From Russula earlei (taxonomy: Eukaryota > Basidiomycota > Agaricomycetes > Russulales > Russulaceae): 64,000 nt of DNA. Position numbers and translations under genes: made by a program. The notes beneath the pieces were generated by a model. It had not been told where the DNA came from. It saw only the letters and a list, made by a program, of their open reading frames with translations, and did not search any database. Of the stretch, positions 56,535-64,000 are shown piece after piece (position 1 is the stretch's first letter; each line of letters starts with the position of its first letter). Where the stretch lies: assembly GCA_025769875.1 (NCBI GenBank), contig JAGFNK010000179.1, positions 30,800 to 94,799 of the forward strand. Direction: 5' to 3'.

Positions 56535-58749
56535 AAGCGAGCTTATGATCTACCTTGGTCATACTGAGGGGATCAAAGCCTCACTCTTTATGAGGCTTCC
56601 AAATAATACGCTTTACACAAATGCCACCGCCCTGTACGATGAGACCCTGTACCCCAAATGCGACAAAGCGCGCACTAAAGGTACCACGCGGATTAATGAA
56701 CCGCGTAAGGAACTACCGCAACAACCTGTCGAAGACACCATTCCTGGTGTTGACGACCCATTCCCTACAATTAAAAGTGAGGACGATGAGCAGCCTATAC
56801 AGGCGCCACAAGAAGAGGAACGCGAGCAAACGCCCGTCCCTCCTACACCGTCCCCTCCTCCCGTTGAAGAGCCTGTACCTCTTCGAAGGTCTCAGCGGTT
56901 GAGGAAAGTACCTACCCGTCCAGGCAACGTCTATGGTGAACGCAGACACCCCACAGAAGTGGAAAAAGACGTTCGGCGCACACGCACATGGAGAACAATG
57001 ACAGAAAACCAACCCGGTAGCTCCGGTGAGGGTAGTACGTCAGGATCGGCCACCCCAGGCCCTTACCCTCCTGTCGTCCTTGACGATCAACCGCCGCAAG
57101 CCTCTGAGGATGAGGTAGAAGACATTCTACATCTTGCAAGGGAAGGGGGAGTCAAATTTCTGAACTATCTGCTCGCCCAAGCAGTTCCACTAAGTTCAGA
57201 TACACCTGATACTGCGAAGATTCGCGAATGGACCTTTAGGGACATTCTGCGAATGCCAAGTGAACTCCAAAAGGAGTGGAAAGATGCTTGTCGCGAGGAG
57301 TTGGAATCCCTCCGCAGACGCAAAGTCTTCGAACTAGTCGATCCTCCCAAGGATCGCAAAATAATTAAAAATAGATGGGTATTCGACCTTAAGTCTGATG
57401 GTCGTAAAAAAGCCAGACTAGTCGCCAAAGGCTTCTCCCAAGTAGAAGGCATTGACTATGACGAAATATTCTCACCCGTGGTACGGTTTGAGACAGTCCG
57501 CCTGATGATTGCGCTCGCAGCGCTTAAAAACTGGCACATTAGCGGACTAGACGTCAAGACTGCCTTTCTCTATGGAGAGCTCGATGAAGAGCTCTATATG
57601 GAGCAGCCTGAGGGCTTCAAAATAAAAGGCCAAGAGCGTAAAGTCATGCGCCTTAAACGCGCAATATATGGACTCAAGCAAGCGGCACTTGCTTGGTGGA
57701 AAGCCCTTGACAAGTCCATGGCCTCGCTCGGCCTTATTCGCCTTATGTCTGACTCTGGGCTCTTTGTCAGTAAAGACAAGAGCATCATAGCCATCGTCTA
57801 TGTTGATGATGTGCTCTTCTTTGGAGCAGACAAAAAACAAATCAATAAAACAAAGGAGCGCTTCATGAAGCTCTGGGAATGTCGAGATCTGGGCGATGCC
57901 CAAGAATTTCTATGCATGCGCATCATACGCAAGTCTGGACAAATACATTTGGACCAGACTGAGTATCTAAGGAAAGTGCTGCAGCGTTTCGACTTGCTTA
58001 ACGCAAACCCTGCTCCTACTCCGCTACCAGAGGGCTATCACCCCTCTTCCAACACTTCCGCTGCTGACCCAGCCTTGCGGTCAAAATTCCAGCAAGTTAT
58101 AGGATCACTCCTATACATAATGCTTGGAACGCGTCCAGACATAGCCTTTGCTGTCACAAAGTTGTCGCAACATGCTGCCAATCCCTCAGAGGATCATTTA
58201 AATCGTGCATACTATATTTGCCGATACCTCTTGGGAACCGCCAATTATGCCTTGGTCTATGATGGACCATCTAATGGTGGTTTGATGGCATATGCCGACT
58301 CTGACTGGGCTTCTGATCCGACTAATCGGAAGTCCACTACAGGCTATATGGTGAACCTGGCTGGAGCAATATTTTGGTGGAACTCACGAGCGCAGAAAAC
58401 AGTTGCGCTCTCCTCCACTGAAGCCGAGTACATGTCGCTCTCTGACACGAGCAGACAGTTAGTTTGGATTAAATCCTTACTAACAGAACTTGGCATCAAT
58501 CTTGCTCCCATCCCACTGTTCGGTGATAACCAAGGCTCAATATTCTTAGCCTCCAACCCTGTGCAAGAAAAGCGCATCAAACACATTGATTTGCACTATC
58601 ACTTCATTCGTGAAGTCATACAAAATAAACAGGTGGAGCTATTCTTTATTGAAGGGGCTAACAACCCAGCCAACATGTTCACCAAGAACCTTGGTCGCGT
58701 CAAGTTCCTCAAATTCAGGGAGCAACTAGGACTAACGTTCTACCCCTGA
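56520..58749 (+). CDS. Copia reverse transcriptase and RNase H
   Basis: Continuous frame after the third shift. A Pro/Glu-rich linker (56640-57120) is followed by the reverse transcriptase: KNRWVFDLKSDGRKKARLVA, GLDVKTAFLYGELDEELYM, RAIYGLKQAALAWW and the catalytic YVDD (at about 57800). RNase H follows with ADSDWASDPTNRKSTTGY, ALSSTEAEYMSLSDTSRQLV and GDNQGSIFLASNPV, ending in NPANMFTKNLGRVKF. It shows no internal stop over 2.2 kb. This supports a recent insertion. Confidence 0.92.
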
Positions 58750-58798
58750 ATGTGGGAAAATGCTCACGGCATCTACCGATGCACTTAGCAAGGGGGAG

Positions 58799-59183
58799 TG
58801 TTGAACCGGAACCCGAACGGATCAAAGAAGGCGAAGACCTTCATACAAGGTTCAAGATCCGCTCATAGATGTTACGTGTTAGACAGAACTTTAGTATATG
58901 CGCTTATGGCAATAGGGTTACGCATAGTACGCTATCTATCACAAGATGCAGCCTTATGCTGCGTCTAGAACATTTCCACATCACGCGTCACTTAATGCGC
59001 GATATAGTGGACACCTGTAGTCACCTCTTTTGGACTTAGGAACAGCCCTGGGTCATAGAGGTATAAATACCATACTTGTAGATGAGTATACACATCGCTC
59101 TACACCCCAATATCACTTGAGTATTAGCACAACCTCTAAGGTGGGTTGCTTGGCCTGTTAGCTGTGCTCTATGCTGCACAACA
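58799..59183 (+). repeat. Copia 3' LTR
   Basis: Same length as the 5' LTR. Six differences, all C/T or G/A transitions, several converting CG to TG or CA. Preceded by the polypurine tract. Confidence 0.93.
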
Positions 59184-59210
59184 GTTGCCATACTCCAGAA
59201 GGATCTAACA

Positions 59211-62200
59211 CTCCTTCCCCTCCACAAGTATTGCTTGCTTGACTCAAGCATATCTGCATTGGTAGGACGCGTTCATAGACACAACCATTGATCTTATTTA
59301 AGGCACTTTGGAGCCTTAACATAAGTCGAGCTTCTATCACAGACATTGCTGTGAAAGCAAACCAGAAATAGGCAGGAAGCCTTAGGACTAGGACCTAGTC
59401 ATCATACGGTCAGCAACCTACGCTGAAGTAGTCAAGGGAGAGAATCTATACAGACCTCTCCAAGACAAGAAGAAGGTGTACTACGTGACTCTCAACGAGC
59501 AGCATGGTTGGACACATGCATACTTCTGTAAAGACCCCTACTGTCATTGGCATAGACAGTGGTAAGCAGGCACACAAGTCCTGACTCCCTAGGAAAGGCA
59601 GTGGCAAGCGGACAAACTGGAGATCGAAGGTGAACATAGCATACGTGTAAAGTTCAACCAGAAATCAAAGCAAGGAACCAAGTTCAGTTGGTTCAAAGCT
59701 AGAGAGAGGGACGATCTACCCTCAGGAATCAAAGGGACTGCCATCTGGTGTTAGGCAGACCAGGAAGGACCTAACAGATACGAGGTCCAATACAAAGGAA
59801 GCTACCTTCCTTGAGAATACATCAACAATCAGTGGAACTTTGTTGATTACCACAAAGGATGTCCCTACGCAGAAGAGGACAAAGACATTGACGAATATAA
59901 GGTTCTAGGTCTAGGAATCAAGACAGATCCTTATACTACTCACTGGGAACCCAGAAGCCCAGTGGTAGATGACCCAGCTCCATTGATACAAAAGTCATCA
60001 AGTGGAGAAACAGAGAAGTTGGACCCTCCGACTACAGATCAGAAAGCAGAAGCACCAGAAGTATTGGAGCTAGCTGAAAGACTAGAGCAGACAGTATACG
60101 TCTCACCCATTGAACCAACAATCGTTGAAAAACCAGAAGAATTGGTTGAAATGGCTACCATTGCAGTGACACAGACAGCCACCATTGCCACCCAGACAGC
60201 AGGTGGAAGAACAGGGCCCACCATTGTAATAAACCCTGGAGGCAGTCCACCTGGTGCAGGAGGACTACCTGGAGGTGGAGGAGTCCCCTTTGGACCCGCA
60301 GTGTCAAGACACGTACTGCTGATCACTAAGGACTCAGGAGCAGGTGGGCAAGGGTCAGAACAGATGGTACATGGCGAAGGCGGTGTTGAACAGGAGGACG
60401 AGCCAAACGACGAGGAGGTACCAGATGGGGACTGGTAGGTGTTGCAAGAGACAAAGGCAAAGACTAGAGGCCAGTGTAGTGAGGGGGCTTTAAACAAGGC
60501 GGTCATCAAAGAGTACTTTGAAGATGAGAGTAGACTTTAAATTGAGCGGTCGCTGGGGGAGTACCCAGGAGGATGAGAGTATCACAAATGGACAGTCTGA
60601 CGACTGCCATACTTCATTGGGGCTTATATACAGTGTACAGGGTCGATTACAAAGAACTGGGACTATTCTAGACTCTTTGGTACCATCCAATAGGACTACA
60701 GAGGCATAAACTTGCTTGTGTCAAGTTTCAGGCTTACTGAGCACATTACTGATCATTGTGGAGTGATGACATCATTATGATGTCACTGTGGAGTGCTTAG
60801 TGAGCCTATGAGGTCACTGTGGAGTCGCTCAGTCAGCCATGATGTCATTGGAGCCTTGATGACATCAGATGAGTTATGCAACAGTTTCTAAGAGTTTGTG
60901 CCACTGTTTCGGGTTCCTGGTGGCTGGGTGACCATGTGGCTGCCACGCGATGATTACCCGATTAGAAAATGGGTGCCTGGTCATGTTATAGTGCCTTTGC
61001 AATAGCGATATCTTGCACTGCAGGAGGGATAGCCCAAAAAACGGAAGGGAGTTGGTAATGCAAAGTGAGAGAGGTCTCTCTTGAGTGAAATAGGATCATC
61101 TACGGCCAGGACCTGTCCTTGGTTCGTAACATGCAGGACAACCAGCACCAGGAGGAGGCCCACCTAGGGGAGGCCCTCCAGGAGGAGGACCACCTGCAGC
61201 ACCTCCTGTAGGACCAGGGGAGAACCTGGCACCTCAGCTGGCACCAGGCCCCCATGGAGGCAATGGATCTCTGAAAGGAGACCCTCCTGAAGTCTTCAAA
61301 GGAGACAGGAAGAAGACAAAGTACTTTTTCCAGGATTTTAATCTATGGAATCTGCTTAACAGTGACAACCTGACCATGACTATTCCAATGAAGCAAGTAG
61401 CCTTAGCTCTCACCTACATCAAAGGAGAGAAAGTGCATGAATGGGTGGTCAACCAAACGAACCTGGTAGAAGCAAAAAGAAATGGGGACCCGCCGTCTCC
61501 CTATGCACCTGTGCAGCTGGATCCAACTGACATGCTCTTTTGGACTGAATTTGTGGATGACTTCTTCAGAGAATTCAAAGACACCACAGAGCCTGAAGAC
61601 GCTTTCATGGAGCTACAACAATTGTCCATGTCTAAAGCAGCATCGCTGGATGATTATACCAGAAAATTCCTTGTTCTGCTCAGTAAAGCAGGATGGGACC
61701 AGAATTCACCAGGAGCAGTCAAAGCCTATAAGGCTGGACTGATCACCTGGCTGGTGTGACGAATCTACAATTGACCAGTCAGAGACATACCTGCCATCAA
61801 TGATCTGCAAGCATGGATCAATGCTGCTAGGGAAGAACAGGCCAGAGACCAGCTTATGAAAGCTAATATTGGATCTGGAGGTGGATCGTTGACCACCAGG
61901 GAGAATTGCATGAAATCCCTACAGAGTGGGAAAAGGTGAAACCAAAGAGACCCGAATGCTATGGAAGTGGACTCGGTATCCACTGATGCAGCAAGGACCA
62001 AGTGATGTCCTCCTCTGACAGAGGAGAAGAAGAAACTGCTAGCAGAAGGGAAATGCTTCATCTGCAAGAAGGCAGGGCATATCAGCTGGAACTGTCCTGA
62101 CAAGGACAGAGTCAAAAGGAAATCAAGTAACCCAAGGGACAAAGGAAAAGCTCAAGCTCTGGAAACAGAAAAGGAGGACAACTCAGGGGACAGTGGAAAC

Positions 62201-64000
62201 AAAAGCACTGTCTCTGGATGATCTGCATTTCCTCCTCCTACCTATAACAAGAGCTCCTCCTCTGCATCCATAAAGAAGATGTCCACCAAACAGAAGGAGG
62301 ACTTATTGGAAGAACTGATGGAACAGGGTTTTTAGGAACACCTAAGTTGACAGCCTGGCTTAGGAAGAATAGTGTGTTGCAAGTGTACATTAGAAGACTG
62401 AATGCTATGAATATTCCATTCACTTTCATCACTGCACACACGACGGCCAAGGAATCTGCTCTACTAGACAGTGGAGCAACAGAGAACTTCATCAATCACT
62501 CAGCTTGGAAAAGACTGAAGATTGGGAAACAAGAACTACATGAACCCATGGTAGTATGAAATGTCAACAGAACCCAGAATAAGCAAGGGGAACTCACCTA
62601 TTACTGCTGGCTTCGTGTCTGATATAAGGAGAAGGAGAGCTTGCAAAAGTTCTATCTCACAGATTTAGGAACGGATCGTGTCATCCTGGGATATCCCTTC
62701 CTATATGAATTTGACCCCACCATCAACTGGAAGAAAGGACAGCTGATGGAAGGAGCAGTACAAATTGAGACTGCTCGATACAAGTACCTGGATCTCTATG
62801 TCGCAAATATTCAAAAGCAAGCAAGAGATGAAAGCCGACAATTGAAGAAAGGGGAAGCCATTTACCTACAGAAGATGACTATTGCTCAGAGATGGGCCCA
62901 GCAGTCAATTGAACCACAGGGAGGAGAGGACCCCCTTGCCAATGTTCCAAAGTGATTCCACCGCTTTGCAGATGTCTTCTCAGAAGAGAAGTCCCAGAGG
63001 TTCCCACCACCAAGGGAACCAGACATGCAGATAGAGCTGTTACCTGATGCACCAAAGGAGCTAAACTGCAAAGTGTACCCCCTCACACGAGATGAATGAG
63101 AATACCTCAAGAAATTCCTGGCTGATGAAGTAGAAAAGCGATACATCACTCCAGGTCCATCCAGCTATATGTCTCCAGTATTCTTTATTGGCAAGAAGGA
63201 CAGCAAGGAGAAGAGGATCATTGTAGACTATCAACAACTAAATCAGTAGACCAGATGAGACAATGAACCTTTACCACATCTGGAACAAGAGGTGGAAAGA
63301 CTACGAGGAAAGAAGGTGTTCTCCAAGTTCGATATACAATCCAGATACAATAATGTGTGACTGGCAGAAGGAGATTGCTGGAAAGCAGCCTTCAAGATGC
63401 CATATGGAACCTACCTGCCCAACGTCATGTATTTTGGGCTCAAGAACGCACCAGCCTTCTTTACTAGGCTGATGAGAAGAGACTTTGGTGACTGGCTGGA
63501 CTGATGGGCAGAATACACTGTCAACTATCTGGATGACTTTGGAATTGCCACAGGGGACAGTCCTGAACAACTAGAAATCCACGAGCAATGCATCAGCGAG
63601 CTACTCATGCTGATGCAGAAGAAGTCATACTTCCTGAAACCCAAGAAGTGCCAGTTCATGGTGCGGAAACTAACCATGCTGGGGTGGGACATAGATGAAG
63701 GGAAGATGAAGATTGAGGCCTCCAAGGTCCAAGGAATCACGGACTGGCCTAGGGAAATCAAGGATGTACATGAAGTATGCAAAGTCATGGGAGTCCTCAG
63801 TTACAATAGGGCTTTCATTAAAGGGTTCAGTCAGATTGCTTGACCCATTATCGCCTTGACAAAGAAAGGGGTGCCATTTGAATGGACCCAAGAATGCAAA
63901 GATGCTCTGGAACAACTTGTCCAGATAGTATCTTCTGACCCCATCCTGCTCCATCCTGATGAGGAGCGACCCTTCAAACTGAAAGTAGAGGTGTCCAATT
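59211..64000 (+). mobile_element. Ty3/Gypsy retrotransposon, decayed, runs off the window
   Basis: Plus-strand element with Gag-like regions (59400-60438; gag core at 61376-61759, LTYIKGEKVHEWVVNQTN), a CCHC zinc knuckle at about 62049-62100 (CFICKKAGHISWNCPDK), retropepsin at 62347-62559 (LLDSGATENFIN), a linker with LGTDRVILGYPFLYEFDPTI, and reverse transcriptase from about 62956 with KRIIVDYQQLN, KKVFSKFDIQSRYNN and the active-site YLDDFGIA at about 63523. Many in-frame stops interrupt it (for example at 62953, 63097, 63247, 63256, 63358, about 63502 and 63841), mostly TGA where Arg is expected. It ends in the RNase H region at the window edge. It differs from the minus-strand Gypsy and shows no chromodomain in view. 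Confidence 0.85.

Larger units (their letters stand above)
53340..59183 (+). mobile_element. Complete Ty1/Copia LTR retrotransposon
   Basis: 5844 bp with two 385-bp LTRs (53340-53724 and 58799-59183), flanked by a perfect target duplication GTTGC (53335-53339 and 59184-59188). The LTRs differ at six positions, all transitions. Directly after the left LTR is the primer-binding site GGTTATGGGCCCTGC; before the right LTR is the polypurine tract AGCAAGGGGGAG. Internal order is gag, protease, integrase, reverse transcriptase, RNase H, which defines Copia. Pol is broken by three +1 shifts (about 55462, 55640 and 56517), so this copy is probably not autonomous unless those are sequence errors. Confidence 0.95.

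Overview
The window looks like nuclear DNA of a filamentous basidiomycete, probably an Agaricomycete. Genes are dense and multi-exonic, introns are about 45-70 nt with GT-AG ends, and the proteins have fungal architectures (Med7, Rpn5, Sld2, Rrp5, Taf1, Tea1-like kelch, Rsm25). Naming a genus would be a guess. All exon coordinates were read by eye from splice signals and frame continuity; most models close in frame from ATG to stop.

Positions 1-40 kb are gene-rich and mostly housekeeping. In order: 5' end of an AMP-dependent acyl-CoA ligase (-), BCL7-like protein (-), MED7 (-), a broken importin-9/Kap114-like gene (-), mitoribosomal RSM25 (+), proteasome lid RPN5 (-), an F-box-like protein with an odd repetitive tail (-), replication factor SLD2 (-), a Pal1-like morphology protein (+), splicing factor SF3a2/PRP11 (-), rRNA-processing RRP5 (+), a Tea1-like kelch/coiled-coil polarity protein (-), TFIID subunit TAF1 (+), a lipase with a long disordered N-terminus (+), and a helical-repeat (TPR-like) gene (+) that reads only with frame changes. 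A small secreted-protein gene (+) sits at 41.5 kb, the last gene before the transposon zone.

Positions 43.4-64 kb are nested LTR retrotransposons. The youngest is a complete Copia element (53,340-59,183) with 385-bp LTRs, a perfect 5-bp target duplication and a primer-binding site that matches the anticodon arm of initiator tRNA-Met (half-tRNA priming). Solo LTRs of the same family lie at 43,574 and 45,634, the second inside an older LTR of opposite orientation. A second LTR family (LTR-B) forms an inverted pair at 43.4-44.8 kb and interrupts a minus-strand chromodomain Gypsy (about 47.2-53 kb). A plus-strand Gypsy (about 59.2 kb to the window end) is riddled with TGA/TAG codons at positions where Arg or Trp is expected, as C-to-T decay would produce.

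No new multi-gene system is evident. The most unusual signals are the half-tRNA PBS, 4-, 8- and 11-nt micro-exons (one carrying the catalytic serine of the lipase), the importin gene that kept both ends but lost its middle, and a set of +1 lesions, mostly in short homopolymers, confined to 37-57 kb.
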